Translations under genes and position numbers: made by a program
Notes under the pieces: generated by a model
The model's input: the letters and a program-made list of their open reading frames with translations, nothing else
What the model was told of the DNA's origin: nothing
Databases searched by the model: none
Source: Clostridia bacterium
Lineage (GTDB): Bacteria; Bacillota; Clostridia; Oscillospirales; Acutalibacteraceae
Length of the DNA: 36,155 nucleotides
Direction: 5' to 3'
NCBI GenBank assembly: GCA_017549285.1
Contig: JAFYVE010000015.1
Span: 1 to 36,155, forward strand
Part shown: piece after piece, positions 24,234 to 33,398 of the stretch
How the letters are laid out: every line of letters starts with the position of its first letter
How positions within the stretch are numbered: the first letter of the stretch is position 1

Positions 24234-25109
24234 ATGTTTGTTATAACGGGAGCAGGCGGTTTTCTCGGTTCATATCTTATAAAATGCATCCTTGATAATA
24301 CCGATGAGAAAATAATTGCCTGTGCAAGAAACAAAAGCGTTTTTTCTGCAGAAAACGAACGTGTTTCTGTTCTCTGCGGTGACCTGACGGATAAAAACTA
24401 TCTTTCGCATGTTGCAGAAAAAATCAATGAAAACGAAAACGTGAAAATAATCTGGACTGCGGCTTGTCATAATATCGATTATGTTGCAAAGAATCCCGAT
24501 GAAGCTTATTATTTCAATGTCACAATACCTTCAATGCTGCTTGAAAAAGTAAAAACCTTTGAAAAGCTTATGTTCACTTCAAGTGACACCGTTTACGGCG
24601 AGGGCGGAGCTTATGCATTCAGAGAAGATGATGAACTCAAACCGATTAGCGTTTACGGTAGTCAGAAAGCCGAAGCCGAAAAAGTGTTTGTTTCCAAGGG
24701 CGGAACAGCTCTCAGGCTACCACTTATGTTCTCACGCAGTCTGTCCGTGACAAAAAAGCATTTCTGTGATATAATATATGAAAATCTTAAAAACGGTGAA
24801 GTCACAAAGCTTGTTACGGGCGCTGTGCGTTCTACTCTTGATTACAGCTCTGTTGCAGAGATTATTATCGGACTCTGCCGAAAAAATGAACTTCCGTCAG
24901 TAATAAATATCAGCGGTGATGATGCTTTATCAAAGTTTGAGTTGGGTATTCTGTTTGCTGAGTGTAACGGACTTGATAAATCGCTTCTTGAACCGGTTGC
25001 TTCACTCGGTGAAACGGCTGAAGGTGCAAAACGTGCCGACAGTACCGTACTTTCAAATGCATTATTGAAAAAAATCCTTGAAAAGGATGAAATAAAAATT
25101 AAATTGTGA
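24234..25109 (+). CDS. NAD-dependent epimerase/dehydratase family protein
   Basis: A 291-residue extended short-chain dehydrogenase. The nucleotide-binding motif TGAGGFLG is at residues 5-12, the serine-threonine part SSDTVYG at 116-122 and the catalytic YGSQK (Y141, K145) follow in normal spacing. Members act on nucleotide sugars or reduce dTDP-4-keto-rhamnose (RmlD-like); the substrate cannot be read here. It begins four bases after birA and precedes a lipoprotein gene by ten bases, so it may be co-transcribed with bioY-birA, though no biotin role is implied. Confidence 0.85.
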   Translation: MFVITGAGGFLGSYLIKCILDNTDEKIIACARNKSVFSAENERVSVLCGDLTDKNYLSHVAEKINENENVKIIWTAACHNIDYVAKNPDEAYYFNVTIPSMLLEKVKTFEKLMFTSSDTVYGEGGAYAFREDDELKPISVYGSQKAEAEKVFVSKGGTALRLPLMFSRSLSVTKKHFCDIIYENLKNGEVTKLVTGAVRSTLDYSSVAEIIIGLCRKNELPSVINISGDDALSKFELGILFAECNGLDKSLLEPVASLGETAEGAKRADSTVLSNALLKKILEKDEIKIKL

Positions 25110-25119
25110 GGTAAATATT

Positions 25120-25779
25120 ATGAAAAAAATCGCATTGTTGTTATGTTTTGTTCTCATATTCACAATTCTTTCAGCCTGCAGCGACCAAAAACCTCTTCCC
25201 GATGGTGAAACAGAGCTTTTCAGCACAGATGAAGAAATCTATGAAGCTATGACAGGTGCCGCAGAAGAAGGCAACTTCAAAACAGCAGTTGCATATTACG
25301 GCACAGGGGGAGCCGGTGCCGATAAAGAAGATGCAAGAGACTGGTATCTTTATTCACTTGTTATGGATGAATACAATGAAAACGGTTGTATAGGCTATCC
25401 TCTTGATATGCTGACAGAAAAGCTGAATCCATCTTTTTCTCCTGCAAAAAAGATGGTTGACACTCTGAAAACTCAGGTGTCGGAATTCAACGGTGTATAT
25501 CATATGGACGGAAGTTATCTTTATATTTATGACGGCAAAATTGCAGTTTCAATCGGCACCCAGATAACAGATTATTACTTCTGTGCTTATGAAGTATCGG
25601 TTAAAGACGGAGTATTCTTCTGGACAGAACGTAAATCTGACGGAACTCATAACGACCTTTACACAATTACGAAAAACGGCGGTAAGGTTGTTGTTACCCC
25701 CGTTGAAGAAAATAAAAACGATATGTATTCAGGCACATACGACCCATTTAATGCCGAAATGCCGATGCTGTGCTATTAA
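25120..25779 (+). CDS. Lipoprotein of unknown function
   Basis: A 219-residue lipoprotein (MKKIALLLCFVLIFTILSAC, lipobox cysteine 20). The rest has a helical part (ATGAAEEGNFKTAVAYYGTGG-type, resembling a short tetratricopeptide-like repeat) followed by a beta-rich C-terminal domain with paired strands (GSYLYIYDGKIAVSIGT, YYFCAYEVSVKDGVFFW). No catalytic motif is visible. It closes the preceding transcript, since a clean terminator follows. Confidence 0.8.
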   Translation: MKKIALLLCFVLIFTILSACSDQKPLPDGETELFSTDEEIYEAMTGAAEEGNFKTAVAYYGTGGAGADKEDARDWYLYSLVMDEYNENGCIGYPLDMLTEKLNPSFSPAKKMVDTLKTQVSEFNGVYHMDGSYLYIYDGKIAVSIGTQITDYYFCAYEVSVKDGVFFWTERKSDGTHNDLYTITKNGGKVVVTPVEENKNDMYSGTYDPFNAEMPMLCY

Positions 25780-25785
25780 AATGAT

Positions 25786-25812
25786 AATTCCGGAGCAATC
25801 CGGAATTTTTTT
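25786..25812 (+). terminator. Terminator after the lipoprotein gene
   Basis: AATTCCGGA (25786-25794) pairs with TCCGGAATT (25799-25807) around a GCAA loop, followed by seven T. Confidence 0.92.
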
Positions 25813-25870
25813 GTATAATCTTTTGTATATTTACTAATGTAAAAATATATAAATTTTTATTTTTATTTAC

Positions 25871-25899
25871 TTGATATTGACTATATGCTGTGATATAAT
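25871..25899 (+). promoter_or_regulatory. Promoter of the surface acylation locus
   Basis: TTGATA (25871-25876), 17 bases and TATAAT (25894-25899), 38 bases before the SGNH gene. It is the only strong promoter seen before the four-gene locus. Confidence 0.8.
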
Positions 25900-25936
25900 T
25901 TATCTGTTGTAGTATGATATCAGAAAGGGGATTTAT

Positions 25937-26761
25937 ATGAAATTAAAACTTATTACACTTATTCTGGCAATCTGTGTGCTGTTCTCATCCTGCGGAAAAG
26001 GGGATGACCAAAAAAATGACGATATCATTGAATCGGCATCTCAGTCATCTGAATATGAGCAGAACCTTCCCGTAAGCGGTAAACTTCCCGAAAGCTCAAG
26101 GGTAGACAGCAGTTATTTTGACGATGCAGCATTTGTCGGTGATTCAATAAGTCTTAAACTCAGCTATTATCAGGCTTCAACCAGTGCTCTCGGTAAAGCT
26201 CAGTTCTTTGCATCGGGTAGTCTTTCTGCCGCAAACGCATTGTGGGATGTTTCTTCAAAATCGGTTCATCCTTCATATCAGGGCACAAAGTCAAAAGTCG
26301 AAGACTGTGTTGCAAAATCAGGTGCAAAAAAGCTTTTCATAATGCTGGGTATGAATGATATCGGTGTTTACGGCCTTGAAAGCTCAATTGAACATTATAA
26401 GGAGCTTATCGGTCTTATTATTGAAAAATCCCCCGGAATTCAGGTTTTTGTTCAGTCAATGACTCCTATGGCTTCTTCAAGCACGAGTCAGAGCAGTAAA
26501 CTCAATAATGAAAAAATCAAAGAATATAACACACTTCTTCTTGAAATGTGTAAAGAAAACGGATGGTATTACCTTGATGTGGCATCTGTGATGTATGATG
26601 ATTCAGGCTCAGTACTCAGAGAATCATATTGCAGTGACCTTTCAAGTATGGGTATGCACTTCACTAATGAAGGTTGCGAAAAATGGGTAGACTATCTTAA
26701 AACACACGCAATAAATGCTGAAGCTTATCCTGAAAAGGAAGTTGTGGAAGCAGTAGGATAA
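25937..26761 (+). CDS. SGNH/GDSL-type hydrolase-like lipoprotein
   Basis: A 274-residue lipoprotein (lipobox cysteine 19). SGNH blocks are visible: FVGDSIS with the nucleophile S70, and LGMNDIG with N140. The final block reads MGMHFTNEGCEKW: the histidine H241 is present, but the residue that is normally Asp in DxxH (position 238) is Met. Family members act as O-acetylesterases or acetyltransferases at the cell surface. With the MBOAT and DHHW genes downstream it probably takes part in O-acylation of an exported polymer. Whether it is active is uncertain because of the substitution. Confidence 0.82.
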   Translation: MKLKLITLILAICVLFSSCGKGDDQKNDDIIESASQSSEYEQNLPVSGKLPESSRVDSSYFDDAAFVGDSISLKLSYYQASTSALGKAQFFASGSLSAANALWDVSSKSVHPSYQGTKSKVEDCVAKSGAKKLFIMLGMNDIGVYGLESSIEHYKELIGLIIEKSPGIQVFVQSMTPMASSSTSQSSKLNNEKIKEYNTLLLEMCKENGWYYLDVASVMYDDSGSVLRESYCSDLSSMGMHFTNEGCEKWVDYLKTHAINAEAYPEKEVVEAVG

Positions 26762-26785
26762 AATAAAAAACAGGAGAATGAAAAA

Positions 26786-27277
26786 ATGAAAAAAATCTTA
26801 TCAATCTTAATCGCAGTAATTATTGCCTGCTCATTTGCAGCTTGTTCTGGAGATAAGGCACCCTCAAACAACAACACATCATCAATTCAGGTTGACCTTT
26901 CCGCTGTAAAGAATGTAATGATTCAGCAGCTTTCTCCCACAGACCCCATTGATATTCAGGCAGATGCTCTCCTTAACCTTTACGGTATTGCAGCAGAAGA
27001 TATCGAATCAGCAGCCTGCTACACAACAATGGACGGTGCATTCCCCGAAGAAGTTGTTATGGTAAAGGCAAAAGACGGTGAAGCTCTCAAGAGAATTGAA
27101 GAGAAGATGAACAACCGTATTGCTGAAGTAAAAGTTCAGTCACAGAGCTATGATGCTGAAAACTATGCAATTGCTCAGAAGAGTGAAGTCCAGAAGAACG
27201 GCAACTACATCGCTATGTTCCTTTCACCTGATTACGATTCACTTGTTGATATTTTTAAATCCAATTTTGAAGGATAA
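26786..27277 (+). CDS. DUF4358-type lipoprotein
   Basis: A 163-residue lipoprotein (lipobox cysteine 20, FAAC). The domain starts with VDLSAVKNVMIQQL and contains LNLYGIAAEDIESAACYTTMDGAFPEEVVMVKAKD and a helix-strand tail, the pattern I associate with DUF4358. It has no known activity. Proteins of this type repeatedly neighbour MBOAT-SGNH loci in Clostridia, so it may be a small accessory subunit of a surface acyltransferase system. AGGAG is nine bases upstream. Confidence 0.75.
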   Translation: MKKILSILIAVIIACSFAACSGDKAPSNNNTSSIQVDLSAVKNVMIQQLSPTDPIDIQADALLNLYGIAAEDIESAACYTTMDGAFPEEVVMVKAKDGEALKRIEEKMNNRIAEVKVQSQSYDAENYAIAQKSEVQKNGNYIAMFLSPDYDSLVDIFKSNFEG

Positions 27278-27294
27278 AATAAGGAGAACTTCTC

Positions 27295-28689
27295 TTGGTA
27301 TTCAGTAGTCTTTTATTCATGTTCGTTTACTTTGCGCTTGTGCTGGCTGTATATTATGTCATCCCACGCAAAGTAAAGAACTTATGGCTTTTTGTTGTAA
27401 GTATACTTTTTTACGGTTTCGGTGAACCCGTTTATGTTTTCCTGATGCTGTTTTCAATAACGGGAAACTATGTTGCAGGTCTTCTTCTTGACAAATGGAA
27501 AGATAAGATTAAAGCAAAACGCACAGTTCTCGTTCTTGACGTCATATTCAATCTCGGCATGCTCGGATTCTTCAAATATACGGGCTTTGTGCTTGGTATG
27601 TTTGACAGCATTCCTGCCGTGGCAGCACTTCAGCTCCCCGAAATCGCTCTTCCCATAGGAATTTCGTTCTATACATTCCAGACAATGTCTTACATCATTG
27701 ACCTTTACTGGGGAAACTGCAAAGTGCAGAAGAATTATATAACATTCGGCACTTATGTTGTTCTTTTCCCTCAGCTTATCGCAGGTCCCATTGTAAGATA
27801 TGTCGATGTTGAATATCAGCTTCAATACAGAAAAGAAACAATTGATTTGTTCACAAAGGGTGTCAAGCTCTTTGTTTTAGGTCTTGCAAAGAAAGTTCTT
27901 ATTGCAAACCAGATGGGTCTTTTCTGGACACAGATAAAAGGAGACCCCGAAAGCGGTGTACTCGGAAGCTGGATGGGTATTATCGCATTCACTCTTCAGA
28001 TTTACTTTGACTTCTCGGGTTATTCCGATATGGCAAGGGGCCTTGGTAATTTCTTCGGATTTGAGTTTGTTCAGAACTTCAATTATCCGTATGTTTCTCA
28101 GAGCATTACGGATTTCTGGAGAAGATGGCACATTTCACTCAGCAGCTGGTTCAGAGAGTATGTTTACATCCCTCTCGGAGGTAACAGAAAAGGTAAGGCA
28201 CGTCAGGTGCTCAATCTTATGATTGTCTGGATGCTCACAGGTCTGTGGCACGGTGCGAGCTGGAACTTTGTTCTCTGGGGTGTTTATTTCGGAGTTCTTC
28301 TCATAATTGAAAAGTTCCTTCTTGCAAAAATACTTAAAAAACTGCCCTCATTCTTCCGTCACGTATACGCACTTTTCTTTATCGTGATGGGTTGGGTAAT
28401 CTTTGATTTCCTTGAAATGGCAGAAATGGGTCAGTTTATTGTAAGACTCTTTACGGGCAATTATGGCTTTGTGGGTGACAATGCACTTTACCTTGTGCTT
28501 TCATACATTCCGTTGTTTGTCATCGGTATCGGTGCCTGTCTTCCCGTATGGAAAAAACTTTACATCAGAACACAGGAAAAGAAATGGAGTATTGCTCTGC
28601 AGTGTGTTGCAACAGCAATCGTGCTTGTACTTTCAACAGCTTCACTCGTCAGTTCAAGCTATAATCCGTTCCTGTATTTCAGATTTTAA
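27295..28689 (+). CDS. MBOAT family O-acyltransferase (AlgI/DltB-like)
   Basis: A 464-residue membrane protein with about 11 helices. It starts VFSSLLFMFVYFALVLAVYYVIP at a TTG codon (AAGGAG eight bases upstream), the usual AlgI opening. Family motifs are IGISFYTFQTMSYIIDLYWG, FPQLIAGPIVRY, SITDFWRRWHISLSSWFREYVYIPLGG and TGLWHGASWNFVLWG with the catalytic histidine H319. These enzymes move acyl groups across the membrane to an exported polysaccharide or teichoic acid. The DHHW partner lies downstream. Confidence 0.94.
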   Translation: MVFSSLLFMFVYFALVLAVYYVIPRKVKNLWLFVVSILFYGFGEPVYVFLMLFSITGNYVAGLLLDKWKDKIKAKRTVLVLDVIFNLGMLGFFKYTGFVLGMFDSIPAVAALQLPEIALPIGISFYTFQTMSYIIDLYWGNCKVQKNYITFGTYVVLFPQLIAGPIVRYVDVEYQLQYRKETIDLFTKGVKLFVLGLAKKVLIANQMGLFWTQIKGDPESGVLGSWMGIIAFTLQIYFDFSGYSDMARGLGNFFGFEFVQNFNYPYVSQSITDFWRRWHISLSSWFREYVYIPLGGNRKGKARQVLNLMIVWMLTGLWHGASWNFVLWGVYFGVLLIIEKFLLAKILKKLPSFFRHVYALFFIVMGWVIFDFLEMAEMGQFIVRLFTGNYGFVGDNALYLVLSYIPLFVIGIGACLPVWKKLYIRTQEKKWSIALQCVATAIVLVLSTASLVSSSYNPFLYFRF

Positions 28690-28700
28690 GGAGAAACACC

Positions 28701-29825
28701 ATGAAAAAAACAAAGCATATTATAAGCGGTATATTCCTGGTGTTTATCTTTGCGTTTGCAATTCTTCTTGCAGTTTTACCCAAACAGGATTATTCGCAGA
28801 ATGAAAAAAGAGTTCTTACTCTTTTCCCTGCATTCAGCACAGAAGCTCTTTTTGACGGCAGCTGGTTTAAGGATATCGAAACCTTTGTTTCAGATCAGTT
28901 CCCGTTCAGAGATACATTCGTAGGTATTAATGCATATTATAACCTTCTGACGGGCAGAAACGGTTCAAACGGCGTTTATAAGTGTGATGACGGTTATCTT
29001 ATTGCCGATGCCGAAAAAATTGACTTCGCACGTACAGAGCGTAATATTCAGATAATGAGTGAGTTTGCAAAGAATAACAATCTTCCCGCAAAGCTCATTA
29101 TTGTTCCCGCACCCGGTTACATTATGGATAACGTTCTTCCCAAAAATCACACTCAGTATCACGATGATGAGATTTTCTCGGTTGCAGAAGAAAAGCTCGA
29201 CGGTATTGAACTTATTGACCTGAGAGAAACTTTCAATCAGAAAAAGAAAGATACACAGCTTTATTTCAGAACTGACCATCACCTGACAACTGCAGGTTCT
29301 TATGTGATGTATGAACAGTTCTGCAAAGCAAATGGACTCAATCCCGTTTCTGATTTCTCAGAAAAAGAAACACTTAAGGATTTCTACGGCACAAACTATT
29401 CAAAGAGTGGTCTGTGGCTTGAAAAACCCGATAATGTGGAAATATGGCATTCATCAAACAATTACGAATATGAAGTTGTTATTGATGATATGACAGAGAA
29501 GAATACTTATGATTCTCTCTATTTTTATGATCACGATAAGAATATGGACAAGTATCCTGTATTCCTCAACGGTAACCACGCACTCGTTTCAGTTAAGAAC
29601 AAGAGTGTCACAAACGGTGAAAAGTTACTGATTGTCAAGGATTCATATGCTCATTGTTTTACCACATTCCTTTGTGAAAACTATGAGGAAATCCATATGG
29701 TTGACCTGAGATATTTCAGACAGAGCACATCGGAGCTGATTCAGGCAAACGGTATCACCGAAATACTTTATCTGTACGGCGCAGAGAACTTTGCGAATAT
29801 GTCAGATATATCTTGGCTCAGATAA
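28701..29825 (+). CDS. DHHW/AlgJ-AlgX-like exported protein
   Basis: A 374-residue protein anchored by one N-terminal helix (6-26). YFRTDHHLTTAGSYVMY gives the D192-H193/H194 motif, and LLIVKDSYAH gives the S315 nucleophile, the arrangement of the AlgJ/AlgX catalytic triad. Such proteins complete acetyl transfer to the exported polymer after the MBOAT protein. Here DHHL replaces the common DHHW. The gene starts 11 bases after the MBOAT stop with AGGAG upstream and ends the operon. Confidence 0.88.
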   Translation: MKKTKHIISGIFLVFIFAFAILLAVLPKQDYSQNEKRVLTLFPAFSTEALFDGSWFKDIETFVSDQFPFRDTFVGINAYYNLLTGRNGSNGVYKCDDGYLIADAEKIDFARTERNIQIMSEFAKNNNLPAKLIIVPAPGYIMDNVLPKNHTQYHDDEIFSVAEEKLDGIELIDLRETFNQKKKDTQLYFRTDHHLTTAGSYVMYEQFCKANGLNPVSDFSEKETLKDFYGTNYSKSGLWLEKPDNVEIWHSSNNYEYEVVIDDMTEKNTYDSLYFYDHDKNMDKYPVFLNGNHALVSVKNKSVTNGEKLLIVKDSYAHCFTTFLCENYEEIHMVDLRYFRQSTSELIQANGITEILYLYGAENFANMSDISWLR

Positions 29826-29829
29826 TATT

Positions 29830-29862
29830 AAAAGGAGTTGTACGGCCGTACAGCTCCTTTTT
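29830..29862 (+). terminator. Terminator of the acylation locus
   Basis: AAAAGGAGTTGTAC (29830-29843) pairs with GTACAGCTCCTTTT (29848-29861), one G-T wobble, loop GGCC, then T. Confidence 0.88.
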
Positions 29863-29871
29863 AGTGTCATA

Positions 29872-30172
29872 CAAATCAGAATTTGTCGGTCTGTTTTACC
29901 GTAGGGGCGCCCATCGGGCGTCCGTTCGTGGGATATGTAATTGTTGTAGGGCGGCTTGCCCTCAAGCCGCCGATTTGTCGCAGACAAATTGGAAATCGAA
30001 GATTTCCACTATCGGACAAAACTGAATATTGAGTTTGTTACAACAGAACGGTGTACCACCGTTATTGCTCCGTTACACTCCGCAATCGGCGGGTTGAGGG
30101 CAACCCGCCCTACGGAATAACTTTTTCATTGTAAATTATTTATTAAAACATCCCGACAAATTATTGTTTGTC
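29872..30172. repeat. Hairpin-mosaic intergenic repeat, copy B
   Basis: No credible gene. In order: CAAATCAGAATTTGTCGG (29872), a GTAGGGGCGCCC hairpin (29911), a GTAGGGCGGC hairpin (29946-29971), an ATTTGTCGCAGACAAAT hairpin (29973), a GGAAATC/GATTTCC hairpin, an AACGGT/ACCGTT hairpin (30047-30063), an identical 30-base block shared with copy C (30060-30089), then an inverted GTAGGGCGG hairpin (30088-30113). The end CCCGACAAATTATTGTTTGTC resembles the end of copy A. Confidence 0.82.
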
Positions 30173-30203
30173 AAACAAAAAAGCGGTCATTCCGACCGCT
30201 TTT
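30173..30203 (-). terminator. Terminator of the ftsEX operon
   Basis: AAAAGCGGTC (30179-30188) pairs with GACCGCTTTT (30194-30203) around a five-base loop. On the minus strand a run of T follows. It lies three bases beyond the S41 stop. Confidence 0.88.
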
Positions 30204-30206
30204 GAA

Positions 30207-31154
30207 TTATTTTTTTAGTGCTGTTACCGAAGCGTATGCCTGCATAAACTGAGTGTCATCAGAAAGCTTGTCTGTTTTCTTTGTGAGCTCTTTTTCGTAG
30301 TCAGGCTTAACACCGACATTATCATAGTTTTCGCTTGTGTAGGGGAGAAGCTTTGCAACTGTGAGAACAACAGCGCTGCCGTCCGAAAGCTCGAAAACCT
30401 GCTGATATGTTCCGTTGCCTGCAGAAGTTTTTCCTACGATTGTGCCTTTGCCGAAATCACGGATATCACACGCCAGCAGTTCACCTGCACCTGATGTCTT
30501 TTCGTTTATGATAACAGAAACGGGAATATCAATGCTGTTTGAATCGGCTGAAAAAACTTCAATGTTCTTGTTGTTCTTATCAACGGCAGTTGCAATTGCC
30601 TGTGTGCCTTCTGTTGCAAGCGGTACAATTATGTCAATTATCTTTGCTGCCGATTCAATATTGATGCTGTCTGTATCACGTACATCAATAACAAGTCCTG
30701 CTATTGATTTCGATCTGAGTGATGCGTATGCTTTTTCAAAATCCTGCGGGGTGGTGGCTGTGAAATCAAGGATTTTTATATAACCTGCGTTGCTGTATTT
30801 TTCATATTTTACACTACTTACTGTGTTGCCTTGTTTATCCGTGCCTTGCTGTGATGCCTTGAAACGGGCATATTCATCAGAGGTCATAGAGAAATTGCGT
30901 CCTACGGTAAGTGAGCCGAGATACCCCTCAGAGATGCCGTCGTTTACAGTTTCATCTTCGCTGTTGCCGAGATAATGTGTTCTTACCAGACTGTCAATTT
31001 CCGAAAGATTGGTATACATAGCTTCTCTTTCGGGGAGGTCTGAAATAAGTGTACTGTAAATACTCATTGTTACGGCAGTTGTTATCATCGCAGTGAGAAT
31101 CAAAGTGATTACAGCAATTGTTATACAAAGACCTACGGATATTTTTTTATGCAT
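30207..31154 (-). CDS. S41 family peptidase homologue, predicted inactive
   Basis: A 315-residue protein with one N-terminal membrane helix (about 8-30), no PDZ domain, and an S41 core (about 120-290). By length and motif it resembles CtpA/CtpB, but NEKTSGAGELL places glycine (G222) where the catalytic serine of the SAS-type motif belongs. AGNGTYQQ places asparagine (N247) where the catalytic lysine belongs. The spacing of 25 residues between the two positions equals that in Prc and CtpB, and Q251 is kept, so the alignment is firm. It is the last gene of the ftsEX operon, 11 bases downstream of the M23 gene. Confidence 0.82.
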   Translation of the reverse strand: MHKKISVGLCITIAVITLILTAMITTAVTMSIYSTLISDLPEREAMYTNLSEIDSLVRTHYLGNSEDETVNDGISEGYLGSLTVGRNFSMTSDEYARFKASQQGTDKQGNTVSSVKYEKYSNAGYIKILDFTATTPQDFEKAYASLRSKSIAGLVIDVRDTDSINIESAAKIIDIIVPLATEGTQAIATAVDKNNKNIEVFSADSNSIDIPVSVIINEKTSGAGELLACDIRDFGKGTIVGKTSAGNGTYQQVFELSDGSAVVLTVAKLLPYTSENYDNVGVKPDYEKELTKKTDKLSDDTQFMQAYASVTALKK

Positions 31155-31165
31155 AGGATACTCCG

Positions 31166-32467
31166 TTATACGCTGATGTAGTTTGCGGGGTTAACTCTTG
31201 AACCGTTGATTCTTACTTCAAAATGAAGGTGAGGTCCTGTGGAATTACCCGTGCTTCCTACGTAAGCAATTGTCTGACCCTTTGAAACAGTCTGACCTGC
31301 ACTTACGGCAAGTGAACTTGCGTGTGCATAAAGTGTTGAAAGACCGTTACCGTGGTCAACTACAACATAGTTTCCGTAGCTCCAGTGATATGAAGCTGTG
31401 ATAACTGTTCCGGCTTCTGCGGCTGAAATGTTCTTGCCGTATGAACCGCCGTAAACACAAAGGTCAAGCGCACCGTGATAAGAACCGTCAGAGTTTCTGT
31501 AGAAGGGTGAGCTTACATATGTGCCTGAATACTGAAGGGGACAGATAAGACCCGATGAGTTATTGAGAATACCTGAGCCTGATGAACCGTTTGTTTGAAG
31601 TAATGCTTCAATCTGACGGTCAAATCTTGCAATTTCAGCTTCGTATTCCTTGATCATAGCCTTGTATTCAGCACTCTCATTGTTAAGACTTGCAAGATAA
31701 TTGCTGTTCTGGCTTACCTTTTCTTCAATTACGTTCTGATTAGCTTCAACTTTTGCTCTGTTTTCTTCAACAGCATCCTGAAGCTTTTCAATTTCTTCAA
31801 TTTTTTTATCAATTTCACCCTGCATTTCTCTGATTGACTCTTTATCCTTGTCAATCTGAGCTACAGTGTCATTGATTGTATCAATATCATCATTGATTCC
31901 GTTGATAAGTCCGTTTTCATAGTCTGCAAGACTGCTTAAAAACTGAACTTTTGTAAGATAATCAGAGAAATCGTCTGACAAGAGAAGAACTTCAAGTGCA
32001 GATGTTTCACCGTTTATGAAGTTTGTTCTGATAAGTCCCTTGAGCTCTTCATATTTGTCTTCAATTTCTTTGTTTTTTTCTTCAATCTGTCTGTTGCATT
32101 CGTCAATCTGATCATTGAGCTCATCAATCTGCTTTTCAAGCTCTTCATTCTGAGCCTCATAATCATCTATATCTGCCTGATGAGCGTCAATCTGACCGTT
32201 GTATACATCAATCTGCTCCTGATACATAGCAACTTGCTTATCAAGCTCTTCGATATATGTTTTAACTTCGCTGATATTGCCTTTGAGTGAATTGATTTTA
32301 TCCTGAGCGGCGTCAATCTTTTCTTCATATTCGGCAATTTTGTCTTTATATTCATCAACCTTGCTGTTTGCGGAAACAGAAAGATTATAGCAGGTAATTG
32401 CTGAAATGAGAACAGACAGCGAGAGAATCAATGAAAATATTCTGTTTTTTAATGAGAATTTATTCAT
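31166..32467 (-). CDS. PcsB/EnvC-like murein hydrolase (M23 domain)
   Basis: A 433-residue exported protein. A signal peptide (1-33) precedes a long coiled coil (35-290) with repeated EIDELNDQIDE-type heptads, then an M23 metallopeptidase at about 310-433. Zinc ligands are H331 and D335 (HGALD) and H415 (HLH), with H382 in YAHAS as the other active-site histidine. Proteins with this plan are recruited and activated by FtsEX through their coiled coils, to cut peptide crosslinks at division. The start overlaps ftsX by eight bases, matching that partnership. The domain appears catalytically complete. Confidence 0.95.
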   Translation of the reverse strand: MNKFSLKNRIFSLILSLSVLISAITCYNLSVSANSKVDEYKDKIAEYEEKIDAAQDKINSLKGNISEVKTYIEELDKQVAMYQEQIDVYNGQIDAHQADIDDYEAQNEELEKQIDELNDQIDECNRQIEEKNKEIEDKYEELKGLIRTNFINGETSALEVLLLSDDFSDYLTKVQFLSSLADYENGLINGINDDIDTINDTVAQIDKDKESIREMQGEIDKKIEEIEKLQDAVEENRAKVEANQNVIEEKVSQNSNYLASLNNESAEYKAMIKEYEAEIARFDRQIEALLQTNGSSGSGILNNSSGLICPLQYSGTYVSSPFYRNSDGSYHGALDLCVYGGSYGKNISAAEAGTVITASYHWSYGNYVVVDHGNGLSTLYAHASSLAVSAGQTVSKGQTIAYVGSTGNSTGPHLHFEVRINGSRVNPANYISV

Positions 32468-33398
32468 TCGTTACTACCTTTCCGTGTTCTTTCAGGTATC
32501 TGCCCAATGAAATAAAGCTGCCCACAGCGCCTGTGACAACACCTGTTGCAGAGAATGCTATTGCAAGTGTTACTGCACAGTTTTCAAAGGGAACCATTGT
32601 GTTTCCGAGTATTGCAAACATAGATGCAAGAACCTTTTCAGCGGCAACATAAAGTCCGAAAATAAGACCGTATGAGCAGGCAGCTGAAAGAAGCCCTATA
32701 ATGATACCTTCAACAATGAATGGCCATCTGATGAACCAGTTTGTTGCACCTACAGCCTTCATAATGCTGATTTCAAGGCTTCTTGAGAACATTGTTATTC
32801 TGACTGTGTTTGCAATAATAAAGAGTGATACGGTAAGAAGAATTACAACAATTACAATGCTTACAAGTCCTACAGCATTCTGAATGCTTGCAATTCTTGA
32901 AGCAAGTTCACCGTTTTCACGTACATGCAAAACATTTTCATATGTTTTTATCTGGTTAACGGTGGCGCCGAACTCTTCCATATCGGTAATTGTGACTTTG
33001 TAAGCATCGGGGAGGAAGTCGCTTCCTATATCCTGAAGAACTGATGCAGATTCACCCATATCGTAAAGAATTGCTGAATATGATTCGTCTTTCGAAACAA
33101 ATACGCAGTCCTTTACATTCGGTGTTGTTCTTATCTGTTCGCCCAATGCTGATTCTGATGCATCATCACATTCATCTTCTATGAAAACCATAACAACGTT
33201 CTGTTCACCTACACGGTCAATAACAGACTGTATGTTTTCATAAATAAGATACGCACCGCCGATGAGAATAAGGCAGGAGAGCATAACCGTGATTGATGCA
33301 ACGGTCATAAGCTTGTGGATTCTGACGTTTCTGAAACCTTCTTTTGTGAGGTATCTTAAGTTGAAACGACCTTTATTCAGTTTGTTTTTGCGACTCAT
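32460..33398 (-). CDS. ftsX: Cell division membrane protein FtsX
   Basis: A 312-residue permease-like protein with four membrane helices: one near 30-50, then an external domain of about 130 residues, and three near 180-290. It starts RYLTKEGFRNVRIHKLMTVASI, the usual FtsX opening, and contains EISIMKAVGATNWFIRWPF near residue 215. It transmits ATP hydrolysis by FtsE to the external hydrolase. The gene overlaps ftsE by four bases and the M23 gene by eight, so the three are one tightly coupled unit. Confidence 0.94.
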   Translation of the reverse strand: MSRKNKLNKGRFNLRYLTKEGFRNVRIHKLMTVASITVMLSCLILIGGAYLIYENIQSVIDRVGEQNVVMVFIEDECDDASESALGEQIRTTPNVKDCVFVSKDESYSAILYDMGESASVLQDIGSDFLPDAYKVTITDMEEFGATVNQIKTYENVLHVRENGELASRIASIQNAVGLVSIVIVVILLTVSLFIIANTVRITMFSRSLEISIMKAVGATNWFIRWPFIVEGIIIGLLSAACSYGLIFGLYVAAEKVLASMFAILGNTMVPFENCAVTLAIAFSATGVVTGAVGSFISLGRYLKEHGKVVTNE

